A DNA stretch of 64,000 nt from CAIYRG01 sp965247505 (GCA_965247505.1 OZ252020.1:4216001-4280000), one strand, 5' to 3'; positions 54,238 to 63,642 are shown, counted from the first letter of the stretch. The notes: generated by a model not told the origin, from the sequence alone. Made by a program: numbers and translations.

Positions 54238-55563
54238 GGGGTGGTGGATCAGATAGTGGTTGCTTGGCCGAACGAAATTTACACTCCTGCTGACGCTTTA
54301 GTGCTTAACCCGGTCCCCGATGCCGCCGTCGCTTCCGCGCCGTTAGTAGAGGCACCACCGCAACCGGAAGCACCGCAACCGGAACCAGTGCAAGTCGCGT
54401 TGGTATCCAGCCAGCCTACTGCAGACAGTCAGCTGGATCAGGCGGCTGAGCCTCCGGCAAATGAAATTTCTACACCCGCGGGTTCTGAAGTGCTTAACCC
54501 GGTCCCCGATGCCGATGCCGATGCCGCTGTCGCTCCCGCGCCGTTAGTAGAGGAACCACCGCAGCTCGAACCACCGCAAGTAGCGTTGGTATCCAGCCAG
54601 CCTGCTGCAGACAGTCAGCTGGTTCAGATAGCGGATCCCCCGCCGAATGAAATCTACGTTCAAGCTGGCGCTTTCGATGATTTTACGAACGCCAATCGGG
54701 TGGCCTCCAGGCTTGCATTTGCCGGTGCACGAATCTCGCGTGTCGCAGGCGAGGAGGGCACGATTTTTCGAGTTTGGATGGGACCATTTCAGGATGTGGC
54801 TACGGCCGACACCGTACTGAATCAAGTCCAGTCGGCCGGCCTGCCTGGGTTAGACGGGGAAGTGGTTCAGGTGGCGGTTGCCCCGCCGAACGAAACTAAC
54901 ACTCCTGCCGGCGCCGAAGTGCTTAACCTGGTCCTTGATACCGCTGTCGCTCCCGCGCAGACGGTCGAGGCGCTACCGCAACCGGCAGCACCGCAAGAAG
55001 ATCCAGTGTCCAGCCCTCCTGAAGTGGAGGAGGAGGTGATTCAGATAGCGGATTCGCAGCCGAGTGAAATTTCCACTACCGCAGATTCTGAAATACTTAA
55101 CCCGCTCCCCGATGCCGCTGTTGCGCCAGCTGTCGCGCCAGCGCCCGCGCCCGCGCCGATAATAGAGGCGCCGCCGCCGCCGGGCGCACTGCAAGTAACG
55201 TCGGTATCGAGCCCGCCCGAGGCAGCCAGTCAGGTGGTTCAGATACCGATTCCTCGGCCACAACAAATCTACATTCAAGCCGGCGCTTTTGATGATTTCA
55301 CGAACGCCAATCGGGTGGCCTCCGGGCTTGCGTTTGCCGGTGCACGAATCTCGCGTGTCGCAGGCGAGGAGGGCACTATTTTTCGAGTTCGGATGGGACC
55401 ATTTCAGGATGAGGCTACAGCCGACGCGGTTCTCAATCAGGTCCAGACGGCCGGCCACACTGATGTCAATTTTGTAATAGAATAATCGAACATTCCGAGA
55501 GCACAGAACGCTCTGTGATCGCCCACGCTTATGGTCGTTCGGACCGCATTGGAGGAAACAAGA

Positions 55564-56727
55564 ATGCCCTTATGCAAGTCTAAGACTTGGCTTCTTTGCA
55601 TAGGCATCGCTTGGCTAGCTATTGCGCCGCTTGTGTCCGCCCAAGCCCAGATTAATACTCCCGCGGCCCAAGCTGCGCTCGTAGATTTCGAAAGCGGTGA
55701 AATCCTTTTCTGTAAAGCCTGCGACGAACAAATGGCGCCGTCTTCCATGACAAAGCTCATGACGGTGGAGCTCATCTTCCAGCGCCTTAAGGATGGCCGT
55801 CTTTCACTCAGCGATATTTTCTCTGTCTCGGAACGCGCATGGCGCCAGGGCCTAACGACCAACGAGTCCAAGATGTGGGTTGAGCTTGGCTCTCAAATCA
55901 GTGTGGACGACCTACTTAAAGGCATTATCATATCGTCAGGCGGAGATGCCTGTATCGTCGTAGCCGAGGCGCTTGGCGGCACGGAAGATGACTTCGCGGA
56001 AATGATGAGCAACCGCGCGTTGCAGCTCGGGCTCAACAACTCGCATTTTTTGAACTCCCACGGGATCGCAGAACCAAACCACTATATGTCTGCGCGCGAT
56101 ATTGCATCCTTGAGCGCGCATCTCATTCGTGAATATCCGGAGTACTATTACTATTTTGCTATTCCCGATTTCACCTGGAGCAATATCCGGCAGCCGAATC
56201 GCAATCAGCTGCTCTTTCGTAATGGGGGCGTTGACGGGTTGAAGACCGGCCATACCGAGGCAGGCGGTTACGGCATTGTGGTGTCTTCAGAGCGAGACGG
56301 TTGGCGCCTCATTTCGGCGGTCAATGGCCTAGACTCGGAAGCCGCGAGAAATACGGAAGCTGGACGTTTGCTCGATGTTGGTTTTAGAGAGTTTCGTAGC
56401 TACGATTTACTGGCCGCAAACGAAATCGTCGCTGAGGTCGAGATCTGGGGCGGTGCGCAAGACAATGTTCCGGTTGTCGTTGTGGACCCGCTTCAAACAA
56501 TTCTCTCACCGGATGCGCGCGCGCAAATGCGGCTAGTCGTCAGTTATGACGGGCCGGTGGAGGCCCCGATCGCGGCCGGCCAGCAAATTGCTATGTTGAC
56601 AATATCGGCACCGGGCAAACCCGACATGAGCGTAGCTCTTGTGGCAAGCCAGGACGTTGGCGCCGCCGGGTTTTTCAAGAATATGTATTTAGGCTTAAGC
56701 GCGCTGATCGCGGGCTCGGGCCGGTAA
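55564..56727 (+). CDS. dacC: D-alanyl-D-alanine carboxypeptidase (PBP5/6-like)
   Basis: 387 residues from the ATG at 55564, which follows a GGAGG site; an in-frame start 11 codons upstream has none. Signal peptide (IAWLAIAPLVSAQA), then the serine peptidase S11 core: SxxK in SSMTKLM near residue 65, the second motif in IISSGGDACIVVAEAL, and KTG in DGLKTGHTEAGGY. It trims the fifth residue of peptidoglycan peptides in the periplasm. The second motif, S-x-N in nearly all members (SGNDA), reads S-G-G here. A beta-rich C-terminal PBP5-like domain and an amphipathic tail (YLGLSALIAGSGR) follow. tmk begins 8 bp downstream. Confidence 0.88.
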   Translation: MPLCKSKTWLLCIGIAWLAIAPLVSAQAQINTPAAQAALVDFESGEILFCKACDEQMAPSSMTKLMTVELIFQRLKDGRLSLSDIFSVSERAWRQGLTTNESKMWVELGSQISVDDLLKGIIISSGGDACIVVAEALGGTEDDFAEMMSNRALQLGLNNSHFLNSHGIAEPNHYMSARDIASLSAHLIREYPEYYYYFAIPDFTWSNIRQPNRNQLLFRNGGVDGLKTGHTEAGGYGIVVSSERDGWRLISAVNGLDSEAARNTEAGRLLDVGFREFRSYDLLAANEIVAEVEIWGGAQDNVPVVVVDPLQTILSPDARAQMRLVVSYDGPVEAPIAAGQQIAMLTISAPGKPDMSVALVASQDVGAAGFFKNMYLGLSALIAGSGR

Positions 56728-56735
56728 GCATTTAA

Positions 56736-57365
56736 GTGATCGGAAAGTTCATTACTTTTGAAGGAGGCGAGGGGGCAGGCAAATCCACCCAGGCGCGGCT
56801 GCTAAAGAATTCATTGCAAGAAAATGGCCACGAAGTTGTGCTCACCCGAGAACCGGGCGGCTTACCTGGAGCCGAAGAAATACGCCAGCTTCTGGTTGAA
56901 GGCGAACCGGAGAGATGGACGCCGCTTACCGAGACCTTGCTATTTTTGGCCGCACGCTCCGACCACATTGCGCGGCTCATAAGGCCATCACTGGAAAGCG
57001 AAAAATGGGTGGTTTGTGATCGTTTTTCGGCCTCGACACTTGTCTATCAGGGAATTGCGCGTGGGGTGGGGGTGGACACTGTAAACGCCTTGCAAAACGC
57101 TATCCCGGGAATGATTTTTCCCGACCTCACAATCATTCTTGATGTTACGCCGGAAATTGGTCTCACCCGTGTCGGGACAAGAGTGGAAGATATAGAAACA
57201 CGTTTTGAGAAGTTTGATGGCAAGTTTCATGATACGCTCAGAGTAGCTTTTCGCGAGTTGAGCGAGTCCCGCGGAAAAAATTGTGTTTTGGTCGATGGTG
57301 GGCAGGAGCTTGAGGTGGTTGCAAACAAGATTTGGCAAATCGTTCAGGAGCGCCTTCGCCCATGA
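56736..57365 (+). CDS. tmk: Thymidylate kinase
   Basis: 209 residues from a GTG at 56736. Phosphorylates dTMP to dTDP with ATP. P-loop FEGGEGAGKSTQARLL at the start, DRF motif in VVCDRFSASTLVYQG, and the RVEDIETRFEKFD lid region, as in bacterial Tmk. Length is standard. Its stop overlaps the start of holB (ATGA), so the two are translated together; the gene is 8 bp from dacC. Confidence 0.95.
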   Translation: MIGKFITFEGGEGAGKSTQARLLKNSLQENGHEVVLTREPGGLPGAEEIRQLLVEGEPERWTPLTETLLFLAARSDHIARLIRPSLESEKWVVCDRFSASTLVYQGIARGVGVDTVNALQNAIPGMIFPDLTIILDVTPEIGLTRVGTRVEDIETRFEKFDGKFHDTLRVAFRELSESRGKNCVLVDGGQELEVVANKIWQIVQERLRP

Positions 57366-58399
57366 GCCGAAAGAGCGAGATCGTGGAACAGCTAGACGAG
57401 CGCCATCCGCGAAAGTCTTACGAGCTCTTTGGACAAGATCGAGCTCTCATGCGCGCCGCCGGTGCGATACGTTCTGGGCGCCCGCCACAGGGCTGGTTGG
57501 TTTCAGGACCACCGGGGATCGGCAAGGCGACTCTCGCCTATCGCATTGCCCGTTATGTTTTGAATTATGGCGTAAGTGACAAAGGCGCTGCCGACCTCAG
57601 CCTGACGCCAGATAACACTACAAGCTGCCAAATAGAGGCAAGGGCCCATCCCGGTCTTATGGTGCTCACGCGCGGCGTAGATGCCAAGGGAAAACCACGG
57701 ACCGCGCTCACCGTGGACGAGGTGAGAAAGCTTTCCGGATTTTTCGGATTGACTTCGGGGGCAGGGGGTTGGCGGATTGCCATTGTCGATAGCGCCGACG
57801 ATATGAATGAAAATTCGGCCAACGCGCTTCTGAAACTCCTCGAAGAGCCACCGGGGCGTGCAATGCTCCTGCTTGTTGCGCATGCACCGGGGCGATTGCT
57901 TCCGACAATACGTTCACGCTGTCAGCGGCTCGATCTGCGCCCGCTGCGAACTTCCAATATGAGCATTGCTCTTGCTCACCTTTTGCCGGAGCTCAACGCA
58001 AAAAAACGCGCCATACTGATGGATCTAGGCGATGGATCTCCCGGTCTAGCGCTGAAGCTTGCCGAAGGAGATGGGTTAAAGCTCGCTCAGGACGCAGAAC
58101 GATTGATTGAAGCTGCTGGCGTACCGGATTTTCCGGCGCTGCTCGCACTTGCAGAGCGGGTTGTAAAAGTAAAAGACGGACTCCCGGAATTTGGCAAACA
58201 CCTCTCATATGCGCTCGCCCGGCGCGTACGCCATTGCGCGTTTGGGCCGGATGACGATTATCAAGGTTGGATAGAGGCCTGGGAGCGGATTAATCATCTC
58301 TTCTCAAGGGCGAAGGGCATACATATGGAGCCGCGCCAAACTGTGATCAATTCGGTGCGGATAATCGAGGCCGGTCGTCGCCATAGCAGCCCGCTATAA
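57362..58399 (+). CDS. holB: DNA polymerase III delta-prime subunit
   Basis: 345 residues from the ATG at 57362 that overlaps the tmk stop. Clamp-loader subunit of the AAA+ kind: SYELFGQDRALMRAAGAIRS at the start, a P-loop in SGPPGIGKATLAYRIAR, IVDSADDMNENSANALLKLL for the Walker B region and SRCQRL as the sensor 1 region. The alphaproteobacterial form has these. In relatives metG often stands between holB and tatD; here only 48 bp lie between them. Confidence 0.92.
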   Translation: MSRKSEIVEQLDERHPRKSYELFGQDRALMRAAGAIRSGRPPQGWLVSGPPGIGKATLAYRIARYVLNYGVSDKGAADLSLTPDNTTSCQIEARAHPGLMVLTRGVDAKGKPRTALTVDEVRKLSGFFGLTSGAGGWRIAIVDSADDMNENSANALLKLLEEPPGRAMLLLVAHAPGRLLPTIRSRCQRLDLRPLRTSNMSIALAHLLPELNAKKRAILMDLGDGSPGLALKLAEGDGLKLAQDAERLIEAAGVPDFPALLALAERVVKVKDGLPEFGKHLSYALARRVRHCAFGPDDDYQGWIEAWERINHLFSRAKGIHMEPRQTVINSVRIIEAGRRHSSPL

Positions 58400-58447
58400 G
58401 CCCTTATCAATCTTGAATTTTTTTCGCCCCTCGGACAGGGTGCACCC

Positions 58448-59224
58448 ATGCTCGTAGATAGCCATTGCCATTTGGATTTCCCGGAATTCGCGCCTGAATT
58501 GGATGCGGTACTTGCGCGCGCGCGCGACGCCGGTGTGGGGCATTTTCTGACCATTGGCACCGAACTGGGAGCTTTTCCTCGTGTTCGGGCCATCGCAGAG
58601 CTTAGCAGAGACATCCATTGCACGATTGGTGTGCATCCTCATAGCGCTGCCAAGGAAGTACTCGAAGGCCCGGAAATTCTTCTTAAAGGGAGCGAGCACC
58701 CAAAAGTCGTCGCTTTCGGAGAAACCGGACTCGATTTCTATTATAATAATAGCCCGCGCAATGAGCAGATATCCGATTTTCGGGTTCACATTGCAGCAGC
58801 CCGCGAGGCTTCCCTGCCCATGGTTGTACACACGCGCGATGCCGAGGACGACACCATCGCAATCCTATCCGAGGAGATGGAACAAGGCAGCTTCACGGGT
58901 GTGATCCATTGTTTCACCGGCACTGAAAGGCTGGCGCGCGCCGCGCTTGATTTGGGTTTTTATATATCCGTTTCCGGTATCGCCACTTTCAAAAAGACGG
59001 AGGATTTGCGTGCAGTCATAAAAGAGGTGCCGCTGGATCGTTTGATAGTGGAAACCGACGCGCCTTATCTGGCGCCGCAACCCCATAGAGGAAAAACAAA
59101 CGAGCCGGCCTTTGTGGTGCATACTGCCGCGATGCTTGCGGAACTAAAGGGTGTAACTCAGGACGAACTGGCGACGGCGACGACCGAGAATTTTTTCCGA
59201 TTATTCTCCAAGGCGGAACGATAA
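58448..59224 (+). CDS. tatD: TatD family metal-dependent hydrolase
   Basis: 258 residues. TIM-barrel DNase/hydrolase with the start MLVDSHCHLDFPEF giving HxH, GETGLDFYYNNS with the Glu, VVHTRDAEDDT, GVIHCFTGT and the late VETDAPYLAPQPHRGKTNEP with the Asp. All metal ligands seem present. TatD-type enzymes have 3'-exonuclease or DNase activity in some species. The stop overlaps the next start (TAATG). Confidence 0.94.
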   Translation: MLVDSHCHLDFPEFAPELDAVLARARDAGVGHFLTIGTELGAFPRVRAIAELSRDIHCTIGVHPHSAAKEVLEGPEILLKGSEHPKVVAFGETGLDFYYNNSPRNEQISDFRVHIAAAREASLPMVVHTRDAEDDTIAILSEEMEQGSFTGVIHCFTGTERLARAALDLGFYISVSGIATFKKTEDLRAVIKEVPLDRLIVETDAPYLAPQPHRGKTNEPAFVVHTAAMLAELKGVTQDELATATTENFFRLFSKAER

Positions 59225-60024
59225 TGCAGGTTTCGGCGATTGTTTTAGGGTGTGGGTCCTCCGGCGGGGTTCCGCGGGTAGGCGGACCGGATGGGGCAGG
59301 CGCCTGGGGTGTGTGCGATCCTAAGAATCCGAAGAACGTCCGAACTCGTTGTTCACTTCTTGTTCGATTTGGGGAAACATCGGTGCTTGTGGATACATCC
59401 CCCGATCTTCGCCAGCAGCTTCTATCGGCGCGCGTGACTCACCTAGACGCTGTCTTGATGACGCACCCTCATGCCGACCAAACAAACGGAATCGACGATC
59501 TTCGCCCTTTGGTGCAGCTCACGCGAACACGCATCGATATGCATGGCGATGCCGCCACGTTAAAGCGTTTGCATCAACAATTTGGTTATTGCTTCACAAC
59601 GCCTGAAGGCAGCGATTATCCACCCATCATTAATGCGCATGAGATCCCCGAACCCTTCGAGCCGTTTGAGATTGATGGCGCGGGCGGGGCTCTTCCGGTA
59701 CTTCCCATCGTGCAAACGCATGGCCGAATACGTTCTCTTGGATTTCGTTTTGGCCCTCTTGCTTATTCTTCCGACGTCAATGTGCTCGATGACAAAGCGC
59801 TGGAGGCCTTGCAAGGCGTCGAGTGCTGGATCGTCGATGCCTTGCGCTATAAGGCCCATCCGAGCCACGCTAATGTCGAGACGGCGCTCTCGTGGATTGC
59901 GCGTGTCAGACCCAAGCGTGCGATCCTGACCAATCTTCACAACGATCTTGACTTTGAGACCTTGTGTCAGGAACTTCCGCCCGGTGTTGAGCCGGCCTAT
60001 GACGGCATGCGCATAGAGTTGTGA
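59224..60024 (+). CDS. MBL-fold hydrolase (PhnP / RNase Z-like)
   Basis: 266 residues. Starts GCGSSGGVPRVGGPDGAGAW with CDPKNPKNVRTRCSLLV, the pattern of PhnP-like phosphodiesterases found after tatD in alphaproteobacteria. The metal motif is MTHPHADQTNGID (HxHxDQ in place of HxHxDH), followed by LAYSSDVNVL with an Asp and a late ILTNLHNDLDFE with a His. It probably splits a cyclic phosphodiester. Last gene of the row; the restriction-modification transposon begins 34 bp after the stop. Confidence 0.87.
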   Translation: MQVSAIVLGCGSSGGVPRVGGPDGAGAWGVCDPKNPKNVRTRCSLLVRFGETSVLVDTSPDLRQQLLSARVTHLDAVLMTHPHADQTNGIDDLRPLVQLTRTRIDMHGDAATLKRLHQQFGYCFTTPEGSDYPPIINAHEIPEPFEPFEIDGAGGALPVLPIVQTHGRIRSLGFRFGPLAYSSDVNVLDDKALEALQGVECWIVDALRYKAHPSHANVETALSWIARVRPKRAILTNLHNDLDFETLCQELPPGVEPAYDGMRIEL

Positions 60025-60050
60025 TGAGCGATGTGGGGGTGACTCACATT

Positions 60051-60058
60051 ATATTTTA
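60051..60058. repeat. 8-bp target duplication, left
   Basis: ATATTTTA directly before the left inverted repeat; the same 8 bases follow the right one at 63665-63672. Eight bases is the duplication size of IS1595-family elements. Confidence 0.95.
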
Positions 60059-60126
60059 GGGAACTATATACTTGACTCCCTCACCAAAAAAGGGTAGTTA
60101 TCTACTACCGCTTGAGGAGCCATGTT

Positions 60127-61065
60127 ATGTCCCGTTCGGCCATAAGCCTTTACCAGCTTTCTAAGATATACCCCAACGAAGAATCGGCGAGAACCTACAT
60201 GGAGGCACGCCGCTGGCCGAACGGGCCGATCTGCCCTCATTGCGAAGAAGCGCAGCGGATCACGCCTCGCAAGGGCGGCTACTATCGCTGCAACGCCTGT
60301 AAGAAGGATTTCACGGTTCGCACGGCGACGATCTTCGAACGGTCGCATGTTCCCCTAGATAAATGGCTGATGGCCATGTACCTACTTATGACGGCCCGCA
60401 AAGGCGTCTCCAGCCTTCAGCTTGGGAAGGAGATTGGCGTCACGCAAAAAACAGCATGGTTTATTCTAGGCCGCCTTCGTGAGGCTTGCGGGAACGACCC
60501 CTCCATTCTGAGTGGCATTGTCGCCATTGATGAAACCTACGTTGGCGGCAAAGAGAAGAACAAGCACAGCAACAAGAAGGCTCGCGCCGGTCGCGGTCCT
60601 GTCGGCAAGACCCCAGTTGTTGGGATGCGCGAGCGCGGCGGGCAGACAAAAGCAAAGCCGGTTCAAAATACGGAAGCGGGAACGCTTCACGCCGTTATCC
60701 ATGAGAACGTAGCCACCGGCTCAATGCTTCACACTGACGACCACGGCGGCTACAAGGGAATCGGTGACGGCGGCTACGATCACGAAACAGTACGCCACAG
60801 CGCTGGTGAATATGTCCGTGAAGGCGTCCACACAAACGACATTGAAAGCGTGTGGGCTGTAATGAAGCGTGGATTGCATGGCGTTTATCACCACGCCAGC
60901 CAGAAGCACTTGCACCGTTACGTGAATGAATTTACGTTCCAGCTTAACGACGGCAACGTGAAACGACACACTTTGGAGAGACTCGCGAGCTTGGTGACGG
61001 CGTCGTTTGGACCTCGCCTCACCTACAGGGATTTGACCTCATGCCAGGTGGACCAGGCGCACTAG
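60127..61065 (+). CDS. IS1595-family transposase of the restriction-modification transposon
   Basis: 312 residues from the ATG at 60127 with a GAGG site upstream (a TTG at 60112 is in frame). Zinc ribbon with CPHCEEAQ and CNACKKDF, first Asp in VAIDETYVGGKEKNK, second in HTDDHGGYKG, then HTNDIESVWAVMKRGLHGVY with the Asn of the DDN set and HLHRYVNEFTFQLN. All expected catalytic residues are present. About 40% longer linker after the first Asp, rich in Lys/Gly, is usual in ISNha5-like members. It overlaps the methylase frame by 25 bp. Confidence 0.94.
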   Translation: MSRSAISLYQLSKIYPNEESARTYMEARRWPNGPICPHCEEAQRITPRKGGYYRCNACKKDFTVRTATIFERSHVPLDKWLMAMYLLMTARKGVSSLQLGKEIGVTQKTAWFILGRLREACGNDPSILSGIVAIDETYVGGKEKNKHSNKKARAGRGPVGKTPVVGMRERGGQTKAKPVQNTEAGTLHAVIHENVATGSMLHTDDHGGYKGIGDGGYDHETVRHSAGEYVREGVHTNDIESVWAVMKRGLHGVYHHASQKHLHRYVNEFTFQLNDGNVKRHTLERLASLVTASFGPRLTYRDLTSCQVDQAH

Positions 61066-62768
61066 ACCAAATCACTGATTTAGTCTTTTCGTATCGTCCA
61101 GTTCCAAAGAAGAAAAACTCCGCACCATTTTCTTCGACAATGCTTTCCACTGAAAGCGGAATCGCCGCGTTCGCGTTAGCACTCGGAGCGGATACCGTCG
61201 GCAATTTAACGCCTGCCGAAGTGAAACTCGTTAAGGCGTTGCCGGACGTAAAAGTGTCCGAAGTGAACGCTCTACGAAATAAGATTCGCGATGGCGGAGA
61301 TCCGCTTGGCGAGGCATTTTGCACGATCCGCAGTGCAGGCGTTCGCCGCGAGAGCGGGGCAATCTACACGCCTTACAAGATCGTCGATGCGATGCTGGGT
61401 TGGGCCGCGGCGATTGGCACCCCGGACCGCATCATCGACCCGGGGGCTGGCTCCGGCCGGTTCCTCATTGAGGCCGGCCGGCAATTCAAGAGAGCGTCCC
61501 TTGTCGCGGTCGAAACCGACCCGCTTGCGGCACTTTTGGCCCGCGCCAACATTGCCGCCGTTGGCATGTTTGATCGCGCGTCGGTCCTCCTGAAGGATTT
61601 TCGTTCTGTCGAATTTGAACAGATTGAAGGTCGCACTCTCTACATCGGCAATCCGCCTTATGTTCGTCATCACCGACTCAACGTCGAGTGGAAGAGGTGG
61701 CTGAAAGAACAATCCGCAGAACTCGGATTGAAAGCGAGTTCGCTTGCGGGGCTCCACGTCTATTTCTTTCTTGCTATCGCGCGGTGGGCAAAAGCGGGAG
61801 ACTACGGCGCTCTTATTACGGCGGCGGAATGGCTCGACGTGAACTACGGTAAACTTGTCCGCGATTTGTTTCTAAACCGGCTTGGTGGACAATCTGTCTA
61901 TGTTATCGAACCACAAGCCGAACCGTTCCCCGGAACGCAGAGCACCGCCGCTGTTGCGACTTTCACCGTCAATGGCAAGCCGCCGTCTGCACGTTTCGCG
62001 CGCATCGGCAAACTCAATGACCTCGACCACCTCTCTGGCGGCCGTCGGGTTAGCCGCACTCGTTTGCTCGCAGAGCCGCGCTGGTCGCATTTCACGCGGA
62101 AGGTGCAAAATACACCGTCCGGGTATGTTGAACTCGGTGAATTGTGCCGCGTTCATCGTGGTCAAGTAACGGGAGCAAACCACGTTTGGATTGCCGGGGA
62201 GCACAGCGAGGGACTGCCCGATGAAGTGCTATTTCCTACTGTAACTAAAGCAATGGAGCTATTCCGGGCAGGGAAAGTATTGGCCGACGCTGGCCGGTTG
62301 CGCTGCGTTATTGATCTTCCTGTCGATCTTTCAAAAATACCGACGAAGAAACGCGGCGCAATTAAGGACTTTCTCAAGCGCGCCAAGAAAATGGGCGCAA
62401 TGGCAAATTTCACCGCGAAGCATCGCAAGGCGTGGTGGTCTGTCGGGCTCCATGAACCAGCGCCTATTCTCGCGACGTATATGGCGCGTCGACCTCCGGC
62501 CTTTGTCCTTAACAAGGCGGAAGCGCGCCATATCAACATCGCGCATGGTCTGTATCCACGCGAACCGCTTGCGGATAATTTGTTGCGCGGGCTTGTCCAA
62601 TACCTTCGCGAAGCGCCAATGATGGATCGCGGGCGCGTTTACTCTGGCGGACTTACTAAATTTGAGCCGCGCGAGATGGAGAGAATCCCCATCCCCTCCC
62701 TACGGTCCTTGCGCAGATTGCGAAGTGAAGCCACCGCCAAATTGGACAGTCGAAGAACTCGACGCTGA
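61041..62768 (+). CDS. N6-adenine DNA methyltransferase of a type II restriction-modification system
   Basis: 575 residues from the ATG at 61041 (an ATG at 61140 is also possible). Motif I in IIDPGAGSGRFLIEAG near residue 135, acidic VAVETDPLAALLARANI after it, and catalytic motif IV in YIGNPPYVRHHRL near residue 205 mark a gamma-class N6-adenine enzyme of the Eco57I/TaqI-like kind with a C-terminal target-recognition part (YVELGELCRVHRGQVTGANH). Order before the endonuclease is the safe order for a mobile system. If the partner is XamI-like the site should be GTCGAC, which has an adenine to modify; this is family inference. Confidence 0.88.
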   Translation: MPGGPGALDQITDLVFSYRPVPKKKNSAPFSSTMLSTESGIAAFALALGADTVGNLTPAEVKLVKALPDVKVSEVNALRNKIRDGGDPLGEAFCTIRSAGVRRESGAIYTPYKIVDAMLGWAAAIGTPDRIIDPGAGSGRFLIEAGRQFKRASLVAVETDPLAALLARANIAAVGMFDRASVLLKDFRSVEFEQIEGRTLYIGNPPYVRHHRLNVEWKRWLKEQSAELGLKASSLAGLHVYFFLAIARWAKAGDYGALITAAEWLDVNYGKLVRDLFLNRLGGQSVYVIEPQAEPFPGTQSTAAVATFTVNGKPPSARFARIGKLNDLDHLSGGRRVSRTRLLAEPRWSHFTRKVQNTPSGYVELGELCRVHRGQVTGANHVWIAGEHSEGLPDEVLFPTVTKAMELFRAGKVLADAGRLRCVIDLPVDLSKIPTKKRGAIKDFLKRAKKMGAMANFTAKHRKAWWSVGLHEPAPILATYMARRPPAFVLNKAEARHINIAHGLYPREPLADNLLRGLVQYLREAPMMDRGRVYSGGLTKFEPREMERIPIPSLRSLRRLRSEATAKLDSRRTRR

Positions 62769-63642
62769 ACGATCGGCGGCAGAAGGACATTTCCGTGAAG
62801 GTCGGCATACAGAACCATTAGAAATTTACCTCGAACTGTTCGACCAATATCAGGGTGTGGTTGAAGAGGTCATGGAAGAGACAGTAGACCTGACGCAACT
62901 GGAAGAGAGCGCACTCAGTATTCTGTCAGATGGGCGGAAGCGCGAGGTGTTCCGTTATCTGACCGGACCACCAGTATCTGAAGATGATCTCAAGGTGTTG
63001 ATGCAAGCGAAGTCTCTTGCGCCGGTACGTCTAAAGGAGAATCCTGAACTATTGGCGCGTGTAGTTTCATTCATGCGCGACTGGCACGACCGGAGGCGGT
63101 TTCCGTGGGTGAACGATGAATGGACGCCCGCCGAGCAAGATCAGAAAGCGGCGATACTGGCGACGACTGCGCTGCTTGCGATGCGGCGCGTTGAGACCCT
63201 ACGGCGTAGCGAAGGGCGGAAGCTCCAAGAGGAGCGCGTGGAACTACAACTGCTTGGAACCAAGTATAGGAAGGTGAAGCGGCGGCGCATTAAAACTCTC
63301 AGTGAAGCACCAAAACCGGGCGAGTTCTGCCGTGAGTCGTACCTTGGAAACCGCAAGGCTGATTTTGTTGTGGGTCTCTGGGATGGACGAACACTGGCCG
63401 TCGAGTGCAAGGTATCGAACTCATACACTAACTCAGTAAAGCGGCTGAACAACGATGCGGTGGTCAAGGCCGAGACGTGGCGCGAAGATTTTGGCAAGTC
63501 GCAGGTCGTCTCGGCAGCGGTTTTGACAGGGGTGTTCGCCATCCACAATCTTGAGGACGCTCATAACCGTGGACTTGCGCTATTCTTGGCGCATAATCTC
63601 AAGGCCATGACAGCTTGGATCGCGAGCACCAAATCAGATTGA
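62662..63642 (+). CDS. XamI-like type II restriction endonuclease
   Basis: 326 residues from the ATG at 62662; a GTG at 62725 (MKPPPNWTVEELDAER) gives 305 residues and fits better the usual start of the family. Seen: the WTVEELDAER and FREGRHTEPLEIYLELFDQY entry, LTGPPVSEDDLKVL, then the nuclease core NRKADFVVGLWDGRTLAVECKVSNS, which is a PD-(D/E)xK pattern (D...E-C-K), followed by TNSVKRLNNDAVVKAETWR. These blocks match RE_XamI proteins as I know them (XamI cuts GTCGAC). It overlaps the end of the methylase gene and its TGA (63640-63642) lies in the right repeat. Confidence 0.78.
   Translation: MSRARWRESPSPPYGPCADCEVKPPPNWTVEELDAERSAAEGHFREGRHTEPLEIYLELFDQYQGVVEEVMEETVDLTQLEESALSILSDGRKREVFRYLTGPPVSEDDLKVLMQAKSLAPVRLKENPELLARVVSFMRDWHDRRRFPWVNDEWTPAEQDQKAAILATTALLAMRRVETLRRSEGRKLQEERVELQLLGTKYRKVKRRRIKTLSEAPKPGEFCRESYLGNRKADFVVGLWDGRTLAVECKVSNSYTNSVKRLNNDAVVKAETWREDFGKSQVVSAAVLTGVFAIHNLEDAHNRGLALFLAHNLKAMTAWIASTKSD

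Larger units (their letters stand above)
52056..55485 (+). pseudogene. rlpA: RlpA-like septal lytic transglycosylase lipoprotein, split by IS256
   Basis: Part 1 (52056-52801) has a lipoprotein signal (LAIVACTT), a Pro-rich linker and the double-psi barrel: GIGSWYGEEFHGRVTANGEIF, LPMPVNARVTNLENG and VVRINDRGPFVNDRVIDLSE, as in RlpA, which cuts denuded glycan at the septum. Part 2 (54246-55485) has Pro/Ala-rich repeats and two SPOR domains (IYVQAGAFDDFTNANRVASR and IYIQAGAFDDFTNANRVASG). Taking out the IS and one 8-bp duplication restores the frame (LPGVDGVVDQIV). The second part on its own lacks a signal. In related genomes rlpA stands before dacC, tmk and holB, as here. Confidence 0.9.
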
